In this document: positions 7,553 to 16,389 of the stretch, one piece after another
Numbering within the stretch: position 1 is the first letter of the stretch
How the letters are laid out: each line of letters begins with the position of its first letter
From: Pseudomonas sp. MRSN 12121
GTDB taxonomy: Bacteria; Pseudomonadota; Gammaproteobacteria; Pseudomonadales; Pseudomonadaceae
Direction: 5' to 3'
Length of the DNA stretch: 64,000 bases
NCBI RefSeq assembly: GCF_000931465.1
Contig: NZ_CP010892.1
Coordinates: forward strand, 1,116,001-1,180,000
Made by a program: the position numbers and the translations under genes
The notes under the pieces: generated by a model
Databases searched by the model: none
Seen by the model: the letters and a program-made list of their open reading frames with translations, nothing else
Told to the model about the DNA's origin: nothing

Positions 7553-8854
7553 TCAGGGCATGACCGAATAAATGATCGCCGACAGTGCAATCAGGCCCAC
7601 CAACACCACGAACACGTTCGACAGCTGGCCCGAATACTGGCGCAGAGATGGCACGCGCCGGATCGCGTACATCGGCATCAGGAACAGCAGGCACGCGATG
7701 ACCGGCCCGCCCAGGGTCTCGATCATGCCGAGGATGCTCGGGTTGAAGGTGGCCACGGCCCAGCAGGCGAGGACCATGAACAGCGCGGTGCAACGTTCCA
7801 GCCAGCGCGCCGACATGGCCCGGCCGCGGCCGCGCAGGCTTTTCACGATCAGCCCCTGGAAGCCCTCGCTGGCGCCGATGTAGTGACCGAGGAAAGACTT
7901 GGTGATGGCCACCAGGGCGATCAGCGGCGCCGCGTAGGCGATCACCGGCGTCTGGAAGTGGTTGGCCAGGTACGACAGGATCGAGATGTTCTGCGCCTTG
8001 GCCGCGGCCAGGTCGGCGGGCGACAGGGCCAGCACGCAGCTGAAGCAGAAGAACATCACCGTCAGCACCATCATGCTGTGGGCCACGGCGAGGATGCCGC
8101 TGCTCTTGCGTTCGGCCTGGGCGCCGTACTGGCGTTTCTGGTCGACGGCGAACGCCGAGATGATCGGCGAATGGTTGAACGAGAACACCATCACCGGGAT
8201 CGCCAGCCACAGGGTCTTGAGGAACAGCGGCATGGACATGCCGTCATTGGCCGAGGCGAAGAAGGCGCCGTTCCAGTTCGGGATCAGGCTCACGGCCAGC
8301 AGCAACAGGGCGGCGACGAAGGGATAGACCAGCATGCTCATGGCCCGGACGATGGTGCCCTGGCCGCAGCGCACGATGGCCATCAGGCCGAGGATCAGCA
8401 CCAGCGACAGCACCGCGCGCGGTGGCGGGGTCATGTGCAGCTGGTGCTCCATGAAGCTGCCCAGGGTGTTGGTCAGCGCCACGCTGTACACCAGCAGGAT
8501 CGGGAAGATGGCGAAGAAGTAGAGCAGGGTGATCAGCTTGCCGGCGCCGACGCCGAAGTGCTCTTCCACCACCTCGGTGATGTCGCCGGAACGTCCGGAC
8601 AGCACGAAGCGGGTCAGCCCGCGGTGGGCGAAGAAGGTCATCGGGAAGGCCAGCAGCGCCAGCACGATCAGCGGCCAGAAGCCGCCGACCCCGGCATTGA
8701 TCGGCAGGAACAGGGTGCCGGCGCCGATGGCGGTGCCATACAGGCCGAGCATCCAGGTGGTGTCGTGTTTGCTCCAGCCTTTGCCAGCGGTTGCGGTGTC
8801 GCGGGCAGTCTCTACAGCAGGGGTTTCGGCAGCGGGTGTTCGTGCATCGGTCAT
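7553..8854 (-). CDS. HAAAP-family serine/threonine transporter (SdaC-like)
   Basis: A 433-residue inner-membrane permease with about eleven hydrophobic helices. Family hallmarks: WMLGLYGTAIGAGTLFLPINAG near the N-terminus, and SIIGMIETLGG-like and VAITKSFLGHYIGASEG further on. It probably imports L-serine (or threonine) by cation symport, as inferred from the serine dehydratase gene immediately upstream in the same operon. The start at 8854 was chosen because ACGAGGCAATACCG precedes it with good spacing; an upstream in-frame ATG adds 12 residues without a ribosome site. A terminator follows. Confidence 0.85.
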   Translation of the reverse strand: MTDARTPAAETPAVETARDTATAGKGWSKHDTTWMLGLYGTAIGAGTLFLPINAGVGGFWPLIVLALLAFPMTFFAHRGLTRFVLSGRSGDITEVVEEHFGVGAGKLITLLYFFAIFPILLVYSVALTNTLGSFMEHQLHMTPPPRAVLSLVLILGLMAIVRCGQGTIVRAMSMLVYPFVAALLLLAVSLIPNWNGAFFASANDGMSMPLFLKTLWLAIPVMVFSFNHSPIISAFAVDQKRQYGAQAERKSSGILAVAHSMMVLTVMFFCFSCVLALSPADLAAAKAQNISILSYLANHFQTPVIAYAAPLIALVAITKSFLGHYIGASEGFQGLIVKSLRGRGRAMSARWLERCTALFMVLACWAVATFNPSILGMIETLGGPVIACLLFLMPMYAIRRVPSLRQYSGQLSNVFVVLVGLIALSAIIYSVMP

Positions 8855-8921
8855 CGGTATTGCCTCGTTATTATTTTTGCTCGGGCTCACGTGGGGCGGG
8901 CGGTCAGTCAGTAGGTGCTCC

Positions 8922-10298
8922 TCAGCACTCCACCCAGCTCACGGCCAGGCCGCCCCGTGAAGTTTCTTTGTATTTGTCGTGCATGTCGGCGCCGGTATCG
9001 CGCATGGTGCGGATCACCCGGTCCAGGGAAATGAAGTGTTTGCCGTCGCCGCGCAGGGCCATCTGGGTGGCGTTGATCGCTTTCACCGCGGCGATCGCGT
9101 TGCGCTCGATGCAGGGCACCTGCACCAGGCCGCCGACCGGGTCGCAGGTCAGGCCGAGGTTATGTTCCAGGCCGATTTCGGCGGCGTTTTCCAGCTGTTC
9201 CGGGGTCGCCCCCAGCACCTCGGCCAGGCCCGCGGCGGCCATTGCGCAGGCCGAGCCGACCTCGCCCTGGCAGCCGACTTCGGCGCCGGAGATCGAGGCG
9301 TTTTTCTTGCACAGGATGCCTACCGCGGCGGCACCGAGGAAAAAGTCGATGACGTCGTCGTCCGACGCCTCGGGATTGAACTTCATGTAGTAATGCAGCA
9401 CCGCCGGAATGATCCCCGCCGCGCCGTTGGTCGGGGCGGTGACCATGCGCCCGCCGGCGGCGTTTTCCTCGTTCACCGCCAGGGCGTAGAGGTTGACCCA
9501 CTCCATGGCCGACAGGGTCGAGCTGATGACGTTCGGCTTGCCGATCTCCAGCAGGTTGCGGTGCAGTTTCGCCGCGCGGCGCGGTACATCCAGGCCGCCG
9601 GGCAAGGTGCCTTCGTGGCGCAGGCCGTGCTCGACGCATTCGCGCATCACCGCCCAGATATGCAGCAGGCCGCTGCGGATCTCGGCGTCGCTGCGCCAGG
9701 CCCGTTCGTTGGCCATCATCAGTTCGGAAACGCGCAACTGGTGCCGTTGGCACAGGGCCAGGAGTTCCGCGGCGCTGTTGAAGTCATAGGGCAATTCGAC
9801 GCCGGCCGCCGCCGGGGCGCCTTCGCTGACTTCGGCGGCCTCGACGATAAAACCGCCGCCCACCGAGTAATAGGTCTGCTGCCACAGCACGCCGTCCGCG
9901 CCGAAGGCCGACAGCGTCATGGCGTTGGGGTGGTAGGGCAGGCTTTCGTCGAGCAGCAGCAGGTCGCGCCGCCAGTCGAAGGCGATGGTCGAGCGCCCGC
10001 CGAGGTTCAGCTCGCCGCTCTCGCGCAGTTGCTGGATGCGCGGGCCGATGCTGGTCGGGTCGATGCTGTCGGGCCATTCGCCCATCAGGCCCATGACGCA
10101 GGCGCGGTCGGTGGCATGGCCGACGCCGGTGGCGGACAGCGAGCCATACAGGCGGATTTCCACCCGCTGCACCTGCGCCTGCACACCCTGCTCGAACAGC
10201 CCCTGGACGAAGGTCGCGGCGGCACGCATCGGGCCGACGGTGTGGGAGCTGGAGGGGCCGATACCGACTTTGAAGAGATCGAAAACACTGATAGCCAT
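8922..10298 (-). CDS. L-serine ammonia-lyase (iron-sulfur L-serine dehydratase)
   Basis: Converts L-serine to pyruvate and ammonia. The 458-residue single-chain form has the beta domain first ([19 protein letters not shown]) and the alpha domain after about 180 ([18 protein letters not shown]). Conserved cysteines in [15 protein letters not shown] and [19 protein letters not shown] are the expected [4Fe-4S] ligands. It is the first gene of an operon with the downstream transporter (67 bp gap) and is divergent from a DsdC-like regulator, so the module looks like serine-induced uptake and catabolism. Which of the sdaA/sdaB paralogues it is cannot be settled here. Confidence 0.92.
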   Translation of the reverse strand: MAISVFDLFKVGIGPSSSHTVGPMRAAATFVQGLFEQGVQAQVQRVEIRLYGSLSATGVGHATDRACVMGLMGEWPDSIDPTSIGPRIQQLRESGELNLGGRSTIAFDWRRDLLLLDESLPYHPNAMTLSAFGADGVLWQQTYYSVGGGFIVEAAEVSEGAPAAAGVELPYDFNSAAELLALCQRHQLRVSELMMANERAWRSDAEIRSGLLHIWAVMRECVEHGLRHEGTLPGGLDVPRRAAKLHRNLLEIGKPNVISSTLSAMEWVNLYALAVNEENAAGGRMVTAPTNGAAGIIPAVLHYYMKFNPEASDDDVIDFFLGAAAVGILCKKNASISGAEVGCQGEVGSACAMAAAGLAEVLGATPEQLENAAEIGLEHNLGLTCDPVGGLVQVPCIERNAIAAVKAINATQMALRGDGKHFISLDRVIRTMRDTGADMHDKYKETSRGGLAVSWVEC

Positions 10299-10380
10299 GC
10301 TAAAGCCTTACAAGCAATGGAAGAAAAATCGCTGCCATTTTTTGTAGGCCGAGCGTTAGGTCGGCGATACTGCCTAGCTC

Positions 10381-10394
10381 GGTCAACACTGACC
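10381..10394. promoter_or_regulatory. Candidate LysR-type operator in the divergent serine promoter
   Basis: GGTCAACACTGACC is a perfect 5-4-5 inverted repeat located midway between the divergent serine dehydratase and LysR genes, where a LysR regulator would bind. This is inference from position only. Confidence 0.35.
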
Positions 10395-10433
10395 AACGAA
10401 TTTTCCTAAGAAAGCCTTTAGCAGGACTAAACG

Positions 10434-11381
10434 ATGAGCCGTCAGTTTCATGCCCAGACCTACGTCTGGCTGCATGTGTTTTCCTGTGCCGCGCGGCACT
10501 TGTCGTTCACCCGTTGCGCGGAAGAGCTGCACATCACCCCGGGGGCGGTCAGCCAGCAGATCCGCCTGCTGGAAGAACGGCTCGGCTTTCGCCTGTTTCA
10601 CCGCCGCGCCCGGGGTGTGGAACTGAGCGCCGAGGGGCAGCGGCTGGCAATCACGGTGAACGAGGCCTATGGCAGCATCGACGCCGAATTGCGGCGGCTC
10701 GATGCGGGGATGATCAGCGGCACCTTGCGCCTGCGTTCGATCCCGTCGTTTCTCGGCAAGTGGCTGACCCCGCGCCTGCCCCGGCTACAACAGCGCTTTC
10801 CGGACATTCAACTGCGGCTGGTGGCCGAGGACAGCAGCGTGGCCCTGCATGAAGGCGATTTCGACCTGGCCATCGACCTCAACGACGGCAGCTATCCGGG
10901 CTTGTTGTCCACTGCCCTGCTGGACGAGCAGATCTTTCCGGTCTGCGCCCCCAGCCTGTTGCGCGGACGGCCGCCGCTGCACGGGCCGGCGGATCTGGTG
11001 CACTTTCCCTTGCTGCACGACATCACGGCCTGGCGCGGCAGTTATGAATATGCCGAGTGGGAGTTCTACCTCAATGCCATAGGTTTCCAGGGCGCGGACG
11101 TGCGGCGCGGGCACACCTTCAACCGCAACCACCTGACCATCGAGGCGGCGATCGCCGGCATGGGCGTGGCGATTGCCCGGCGGACCCTGCTCAACGACGA
11201 ACTGGAGCGCGGCACCCTGATCGTGCCGTTCGGCCTAGCGGTGCCCAATCACAAACGTTATGTCCTGTTGTACGCGCCGGGCGCGCTGAGCCATCCGGGC
11301 GTGCGTGCGGTGCATGACTGGCTGGTGGAAGAAGCGGGGATCTTTCGCGGTCTGCACCCGCTGGGGGAGGGCCAGGCGTGA
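10434..11381 (+). CDS. LysR-family regulator, DsdC-like
   Basis: A 315-residue transcription factor. The helix-turn-helix lies at about 20-60 (LSFTRCAEELHITPGAVSQQIRLLEERLGFRLFHR), followed by the effector-binding domain. The pattern WLHVFSCAARHLSFTRCAEELH and the motif NRNHLTIEAAIAGMGVAIAR resemble DsdC and related amino-acid-responsive LysR proteins. Divergent orientation from the serine dehydratase/transporter operon makes that operon the likely target, with serine as the likely ligand (inference). AGGA precedes the ATG by eight bases. Confidence 0.82.
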   Translation: MSRQFHAQTYVWLHVFSCAARHLSFTRCAEELHITPGAVSQQIRLLEERLGFRLFHRRARGVELSAEGQRLAITVNEAYGSIDAELRRLDAGMISGTLRLRSIPSFLGKWLTPRLPRLQQRFPDIQLRLVAEDSSVALHEGDFDLAIDLNDGSYPGLLSTALLDEQIFPVCAPSLLRGRPPLHGPADLVHFPLLHDITAWRGSYEYAEWEFYLNAIGFQGADVRRGHTFNRNHLTIEAAIAGMGVAIARRTLLNDELERGTLIVPFGLAVPNHKRYVLLYAPGALSHPGVRAVHDWLVEEAGIFRGLHPLGEGQA

Positions 11382-11592
11382 GTGGAAAAGACGGGGTCGA
11401 GGGGCGACCCAATTCCCGACCTTAACAGTGCTTTTGCGCTTTGTCCGGCTTTATTTGCGAATAAATATTTATCTTTTTCAGGGCTTGAATTGTTCTTCGC
11501 GGTGCCTAATTGTGTAATCAAGAGGTCACGAAATGCAGGTTCCAGCGCATGGGTCTGACCTCTTACGAGCAAGCTGAAATAAGGGAAGAACT

Positions 11593-12000
11593 ATGCAAAT
11601 CCAAGTCCATAGCGATAACCATATTCAAAGCAGCCTTCGGATGGAGGAGTGGGTGCGCAGCACCATTGAAAGCACGCTCGAACGCTACGAGGAGGACCTG
11701 ACCCGCGTGGTGGTCCACCTGCGGGACGAGAACGGCGACAAGCCCGGTCCCCACGACCTGCGCTGCCAGCTGGAGGCGCGGCCAAAAGGCCATCAACCAG
11801 TCTCCGTGACCCACAAGGCCGATACCCTGGAGCAGGCCATCGACGGCGCCGCGGTCAAACTGGAAAGCGCCCTGGAGCACATGTTCGGCAAATTGCGTGG
11901 CAAACGCGCAACCGTGGTGCCGATCCGCGATGGAGCCAAGGCCGACGCCTTGCTCGAAGAAGAATTCCTGGAGAACCAACAGGCCGCGCTCAATAGCTGA
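11593..12000 (+). CDS. HPF/RaiA-family ribosome-associated protein
   Basis: A 135-residue protein of the sigma-54 modulation/ribosome hibernation family. The beta-alpha-beta-beta-beta-alpha fold can be followed: MQIQVHSDNHIQ, MEEWVRSTIESTLERYEEDLTRVVVHLRDENG, LRCQLEARPKGHQPVSVTHKAD and LEQAIDGAAVKLESALEHMFGKL. Members bind the 30S decoding region and silence ribosomes under stress. This copy is not next to rpoN, where the principal hpf gene normally sits, so it is probably a second paralogue. AAGGGAAG lies just before the ATG, the 211-bp upstream gap is AT-rich, and a strong terminator follows. Confidence 0.8.
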   Translation: MQIQVHSDNHIQSSLRMEEWVRSTIESTLERYEEDLTRVVVHLRDENGDKPGPHDLRCQLEARPKGHQPVSVTHKADTLEQAIDGAAVKLESALEHMFGKLRGKRATVVPIRDGAKADALLEEEFLENQQAALNS

Positions 12001-12086
12001 CGGCGAAGCACTCCTTCAACAATCCGCGCCTGTATAACCGAGGACAGGCCGCCAAAGGCAGACCTCCCTATTGTGGAGGAGCGATC

Positions 12087-12117
12087 AAAAGGCCATCGCC
12101 ACGCGATGGCCTTTTTT
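12087..12117 (+). terminator. Intrinsic terminator
   Basis: Stem AAAAGGCCATCGC / GCGATGGCCTTTT with a CAC loop and trailing Ts, directly after the HPF-like gene. Confidence 0.9.
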
Positions 12118-12138
12118 ATGGGTTCCCCGGCGGTGGAG

Positions 12139-13479
12139 TCAGATCGCCTCCTGTAAATGCCGTACTTCGATGATCAATGTTTCTGCGGCTTTCTGATTCA
12201 GGATATGGCCGACCAGTATCTTGTTCTGGATGTCCAGATTGGCATCCCATTCGTCCAGCAGGATGAGCGGGGCCTTTTGTTCCAATACATGCAGCAGCTG
12301 TTTGACCTGGCTTTCTCCCGTGGAAAGCGGACCTTCTGCTTCATGAAAACCCGTGTGATTGGGCAGTAGGATCGACTCGGTGAACTCCGACTTGAGCAAC
12401 TTCAGCAAGGATGACTTTCCAGCACCGTTCTTGCCTGATATCAGAAGTCTTCCTGTCAGGCGGCTAGCACTACGAATATCGTCGAACAACTGATCGATGG
12501 CGATGACCTGACCGTCCTGGGTATTGCGAATCGACAACTGCGCGCGTGCCACTTGTTGATCGAGGTTCAACGATTCCAGGGTACTGGTGAAGTCCAACAG
12601 ATTGCTAATGCGTTGGCGAAAGTACAGGTACTTGCTGTTGTACAGACTCATCGAGTGCACGTTGCCGAATACCTGCAGGGAGCGCGGTAAAGTCGCGACG
12701 ATCATTCCCCACGGGACAGCCTGGTTCAGAGGCAGCCCTTGCAGATAGACCAGGATCAGCGCGACGGCCATGCAGATGGGCAGGCACGCGGCCAGTTGCT
12801 CGAGCCTGACGTAATACAGGGAGGTTGCAAGGAAGTCTGCGATCAGGGACCTGGACGACGTTTCGCGCTGCTCGATCATCGATGAGTTGGCATTCAGGTA
12901 GTAATCCCAGAGCGAACTGGCGCGTTTGACGACCTCAAGTCTCTTCTGTTGGATCTGCGTGGCGCAAAGGTTGATTCTGCTTTTCATCGCCTTCATCAGG
13001 AAATATGAAAGCAGGATCGACGTGGCCATGACGACAGCAATATCAATCCCGAGCACCCAGTAAAATACATAGATCGTGGCGATGATATTGCTGTACACGG
13101 AGGTCATGCCGAAATACAGGTTGACGGTGCCATCCAAGGTCGTCGGCACTTCGCTGCCCAGCCAGCCCTGGACATTCTTGCGGTTCGCTTCGGATGAAAG
13201 AGCCTGGTTATGGCGAAGGTGTTCGTACACGGAAAATATGTATTTTTCCCACAGGTCAACTTTAAGCCTGGCTGAAATGAACTCTACGGCGGAACTGATC
13301 ACATACCCCAGCAGGGCAAACGAGAAGAACAGGATGATGCGCGTCTTCAACAGCGGATAGTCTTGCAATGAAAGCGCTGCGCCCGCCATGGCGATGTAAT
13401 AGGTGGAGATGGCCAAGGCTAGTTGTTGCGCGATGATCAGCACGATGCCGGAGATGAAATACCTATTGGAGGTGAACAT
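12139..13479 (-). CDS. Orphan ABC exporter with reduced nucleotide-binding domain
   Basis: A 446-residue half-transporter. The N-terminal two thirds hold about five to six hydrophobic helices (for example FISGIVLIIAQQLALAISTYYIA and IIATIYVFYWVLGI). The C-terminal ATPase part has Walker A SGKNGAGKSS (348-357), signature LSTGES (385-390) and Walker B LILLDEWDANLD (405-416). Only about 30 residues lie between the Walker lysine and the signature serine, where usual ABC domains have around 100, and no Q-loop is visible. The start at 13479 has AGGAG six bases upstream; an upstream ATG at 13596 lacks a ribosome site. Base composition (about 50% GC in a hand-counted line) is well below its neighbours, suggesting transfer. 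Substrate unknown; a peptide or small-molecule exporter is a guess. Confidence 0.65.
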   Translation of the reverse strand: MFTSNRYFISGIVLIIAQQLALAISTYYIAMAGAALSLQDYPLLKTRIILFFSFALLGYVISSAVEFISARLKVDLWEKYIFSVYEHLRHNQALSSEANRKNVQGWLGSEVPTTLDGTVNLYFGMTSVYSNIIATIYVFYWVLGIDIAVVMATSILLSYFLMKAMKSRINLCATQIQQKRLEVVKRASSLWDYYLNANSSMIEQRETSSRSLIADFLATSLYYVRLEQLAACLPICMAVALILVYLQGLPLNQAVPWGMIVATLPRSLQVFGNVHSMSLYNSKYLYFRQRISNLLDFTSTLESLNLDQQVARAQLSIRNTQDGQVIAIDQLFDDIRSASRLTGRLLISGKNGAGKSSLLKLLKSEFTESILLPNHTGFHEAEGPLSTGESQVKQLLHVLEQKAPLILLDEWDANLDIQNKILVGHILNQKAAETLIIEVRHLQEAI

Positions 13480-13831
13480 GTGCTGCTCCTGCAAGAGCGA
13501 CCGTAATAGCACCGACGACGATAAAGAGCAGCGCCACTCGGAAAACCCAAGTTGAGGTGTGTCCGTGAGATCGACGTACCTGGAAAGGATGGGCATCACG
13601 GGACGGATGACTGCCTACGATTCATCGACATTGCTATGTGCAACCCGCGACGGATTTTTATAGGGGCGATGGGTTAAAGGTTGGCGGCGGGTGACAGGCA
13701 GGCGTTGGGCAGGGGAGACGCTTACTGATATTTCGGGCGAAACGCAGTGAGAGGGTGGCGCGGTTCTATCGGCCTGGATGTCAGGGCGGGCCGCTGGCTC
13801 CCGCGGGAGCCAGCGTGTTGAGGGTCTTGCC
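13480..13831. other. 352-bp gap between the ABC exporter and fecA
   Basis: Holds a possible 40-codon N-terminal extension of the ABC gene (to 13599), an AT-rich stretch, and a 24-bp perfect palindrome at 13792-13815. No other gene was recognised. Confidence 0.5.
13792..13815. terminator. Perfect 24-bp palindrome after fecA
   Basis: Each half reads CGCTGGCTCCCG and its complement. It lies 16 bp past the fecA stop. No T-run follows on either strand, so it may be a hairpin protecting the 3' end or a factor-assisted terminator. Confidence 0.4.
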
Positions 13832-16192
13832 TCAGAACGCCACGGACGTCTGCACGTACAGGGTCCGGGGTTCGCCCACGTACTTGCCCTTGTTGTTGTC
13901 GTCGAACGAGCGGGTGAAGTACTGGTGGTTGAAGAGGTTCTTCACCCCGACCGCGACGTTCAGGTCCGCCAGTTGCGGACCGAAGTCGTAGGCGGCGCGG
14001 CTGCTGAACAGCATGTAGCCGGGGATCCGCCCGGTGCTGCCGTCGGCGCTTTCGGCGGAGGTGTTGGCGTTGTCGGCGAACTGGCTGCTCTGGTAGCTGC
14101 TGTCGAAATTCAGCTTCCACGGGCCTTCGGTATAGCCGATGCCGAGGGTGCCTTTGTGTTTGGACGAGAACGGCACGCGGTTGCCCTTGTTCGGCCCGTC
14201 TTCGCGAATGGTTGCGTCGACGTAGGCATAGGTGGCGTAGACATCGAAACCGGCCAGCGCCGGGCTCAGGCCGTCCAGGGCATAGTTGACGCTGGTCTCG
14301 ATGCCCTGGTGGCGGGTCTCGCCGCGGGCGATCACCGAGTCGTTGGTCTGGTTGCTGTCGTACTGATTGTCGAAGTTGATCAGGAACGCACCGATCTCTG
14401 CGCGCAGGGCGCCGTCGTCATAGCGGGTGCCCACTTCCCAGGTGCGGGCTTTCTCCGGTTTCACTTCGCCGCTGCTCACGCGGTTGGGCATCTGGCTGTA
14501 CTGCACGCTGCCGAAGGAACCTTCGGTGTTGGCGTAGAGGTTCCAGCTGTCGGTCAGGTGGTACATCAGGTTCAGCGCCGGCAGGGCGGTGTTGTAGTCG
14601 CCCTTGTACTTGACGTTGGTCAGGTTGTTGCTCTGCTGGGACTCGATCATCTCGTAGCGGATGCCCGGGGTGATGGTCCATTTGCCGATATCGATGCGGT
14701 CGTCGACGAAGAACGCATTGGCCTCGGTGCCGCCGCGGGTATCGCGGTCATTGCGGCTGCCGGTATTCGGCAGTTGCTGGTTGGCGGTGATCGGCGTGCG
14801 GTAGCGCAGCTCGTGGCCGGCCTCGTTGATGTAGCGGTAGCCGATGCCCACCTCGTGGCTGCTCGGCCCGAGGTCGAAACCCTGGGCCAGGCGGGTCTCG
14901 ATGCCACGCACCCAGTACTCGCGCGGCGACAGCGAAAGGAAGCTGCCCTGGTCCAGGTAGCCGCTGCGCAGGGTCTTGGTGAAGAAGCTGTTGACGGTGA
15001 ATTCGCGGCGGTCCTGCTGATAGCGATAGCCGACGTTGAACAGGGTCCGGCGGCCCCAGAACTTGTCGTACGGACGGGTCGACTGGTACGGGTCGGCCTT
15101 GTAGTCGGCGACGTTCAGGCCGCCGGGCATGTCGGCCTCGCCCTCGTAGTACTGGGCCATGGCGTTGAAGCTGTTGGCGTCGTCGAGCTGGTAGTGGCCC
15201 TTGAGGATCAGGTCGTCGATTTGCGTGTCGCTGTGTTCGCGCCAGTCGCCGCCGCGGGTGCCGGAGTACAGCAGGGCGCCGCCCAGGCCGTTGTCGGCGG
15301 TGCCGCCGGCCAGCAGGTTGCCGGTGGTCTTGAAGCCGTCGTGGCTGGAGGACGGGCTGGTTTCGGTCTGGAAGCCACCCTTGAGCGTCGGGGCGTCGGG
15401 GATGGCGCGGGTCACGAAGTTGACGATGCCGCCGACGTTCTGCGGGCCGTAGCGCACGGCTCCGCCGCCGCGCACCACATCCACGGCGTCCATGTTGCCC
15501 ATGCTGACCGGAGCGAAAGACAGCTGCGGCTGGCCATAGGGAGCGAAGGGCACCGGGATGCCGTCCATCAGCACCGTGGAGCGTGAGGCCAGGCGTGGGT
15601 TGAGCCCGCGAATGCCGAAGTTCAGCGCCATGTCGTGGCTGCCGGTGCCGTTGTTTTCCGGGGCGTTGACCCCGGGGATGCGGTTGAGCACGTCGCGGGC
15701 CTGGGTCGCGCCCTGGCGCTCGAATTCTTCGCGGCGGATCACATCGCGTGCGCCCGGGTGCTCGAAGACGTTGGCCTGCGCAGCGTCGCCCAGCCAGTCG
15801 CCGACCACACTGGAGGTGCCGAGCTCCAGGGTGGCGGGGGCGTTCTCGGGGGCGGCCGGTTGCAGGCTGAAGGCATTGCCGCCTTCGGCGCGGGCTTGCA
15901 GGCCGGTGCCCTTGAGCAAGGCATTCAAGCCTTCTTCGGCGCTGTAGTTGCCTTCCAGCCCCTGGCTCTGCATGCCATGGGTGACCTGGGAGCCGAAGGA
16001 AATCAGCACCCCGGCTTCACGACCGAACTGGTTCAGCGCGTTTTCCAGGGCAGAGGGCGCGATGTGGTAGCTGCGCGCCGGGGCGTCGGCGGCCATGGCC
16101 GGCGGCAGGGCGGCCAGGCCCAGGCTGGCACCCAGGAACAATGGGCGCAGGGCGCGGGCAAGGGGCGTGAGGCGGGTGGGGTGCTGGGGCAT
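13832..16192 (-). CDS. fecA: Ferric citrate TonB-dependent receptor FecA
   Basis: An outer-membrane receptor importing ferric dicitrate. Signal peptide at about 1-34 (ending ALPPAMAADA), N-terminal STN signalling domain at about 38-95 (YHIAPSALENALNQFGREAG) that talks to FecR, a plug with SRSTVLMDGIPVPFAPYGQ and DVVRGGGAVRYGPQNVGG, and a 22-strand barrel ending DDNNKGKYVGEPRTLYVQ. Long stretches match E. coli FecA as recalled (GTADNGLGGALLYSGTRGGDWREHS and TRPYDKFWGRR, both quoted as landmarks). The start at 16192 follows AGGATCG and gives a good signal peptide; the longer frame to 16258 does not. fecR and fecI lie upstream on the same strand, separated by a REPIN. Confidence 0.93.
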   Translation of the reverse strand: MPQHPTRLTPLARALRPLFLGASLGLAALPPAMAADAPARSYHIAPSALENALNQFGREAGVLISFGSQVTHGMQSQGLEGNYSAEEGLNALLKGTGLQARAEGGNAFSLQPAAPENAPATLELGTSSVVGDWLGDAAQANVFEHPGARDVIRREEFERQGATQARDVLNRIPGVNAPENNGTGSHDMALNFGIRGLNPRLASRSTVLMDGIPVPFAPYGQPQLSFAPVSMGNMDAVDVVRGGGAVRYGPQNVGGIVNFVTRAIPDAPTLKGGFQTETSPSSSHDGFKTTGNLLAGGTADNGLGGALLYSGTRGGDWREHSDTQIDDLILKGHYQLDDANSFNAMAQYYEGEADMPGGLNVADYKADPYQSTRPYDKFWGRRTLFNVGYRYQQDRREFTVNSFFTKTLRSGYLDQGSFLSLSPREYWVRGIETRLAQGFDLGPSSHEVGIGYRYINEAGHELRYRTPITANQQLPNTGSRNDRDTRGGTEANAFFVDDRIDIGKWTITPGIRYEMIESQQSNNLTNVKYKGDYNTALPALNLMYHLTDSWNLYANTEGSFGSVQYSQMPNRVSSGEVKPEKARTWEVGTRYDDGALRAEIGAFLINFDNQYDSNQTNDSVIARGETRHQGIETSVNYALDGLSPALAGFDVYATYAYVDATIREDGPNKGNRVPFSSKHKGTLGIGYTEGPWKLNFDSSYQSSQFADNANTSAESADGSTGRIPGYMLFSSRAAYDFGPQLADLNVAVGVKNLFNHQYFTRSFDDNNKGKYVGEPRTLYVQTSVAF

Positions 16193-16288
16193 GGGCGTCG
16201 ATCCTGAGAAGGGGGCGGTCAAGGGGGGCTTTCCTTCTCTGTCACGCGAGGGCGGCAAAACAGCTCACACAAAACGAAAAATAAAACC

Positions 16289-16381
16289 GTAGGAGCGAAG
16301 CTTGCTCGCGATGAGGCCCGGTCAGTCGAGAAAGATGGCGACTGCTAGATCGCTATCGCGAGCAAGCTTCGCTCCTGCAGG
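16289..16381. repeat. REPIN between fecR and fecA
   Basis: Arms GTAGGAGCGAAGCTTGCTCG and CGAGCAAGCTTCGCTCCTGC, near-perfect inverted copies. It sits in the 197-bp fecR-fecA gap and could limit read-through from fecIR into fecA. Confidence 0.88.
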
Positions 16382-16389
16382 TCGCGGGT

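Noticed and set aside
7358..8914. 518-codon + strand frame opposite the serine transporter
   Set aside because: His/Gln/Arg-rich mirror of hydrophobic codons; no recognisable domain.
10340..10370. Inverted GCCGA/TCGGC upstream of the serine dehydratase as an attenuator
   Set aside because: Short imperfect stem without a T-run; likely chance or a decayed repeat.
12139..13599. Longer ABC exporter beginning near 13596
   Set aside because: No ribosome site there, whereas AGGAG lies six bases before the ATG at 13479; the first 40 residues show no membrane or signal features.
13778..15586. 602-codon + strand frame opposite fecA
   Set aside because: Same shadow effect; composition is Val/Ala/Gly-rich without motifs.
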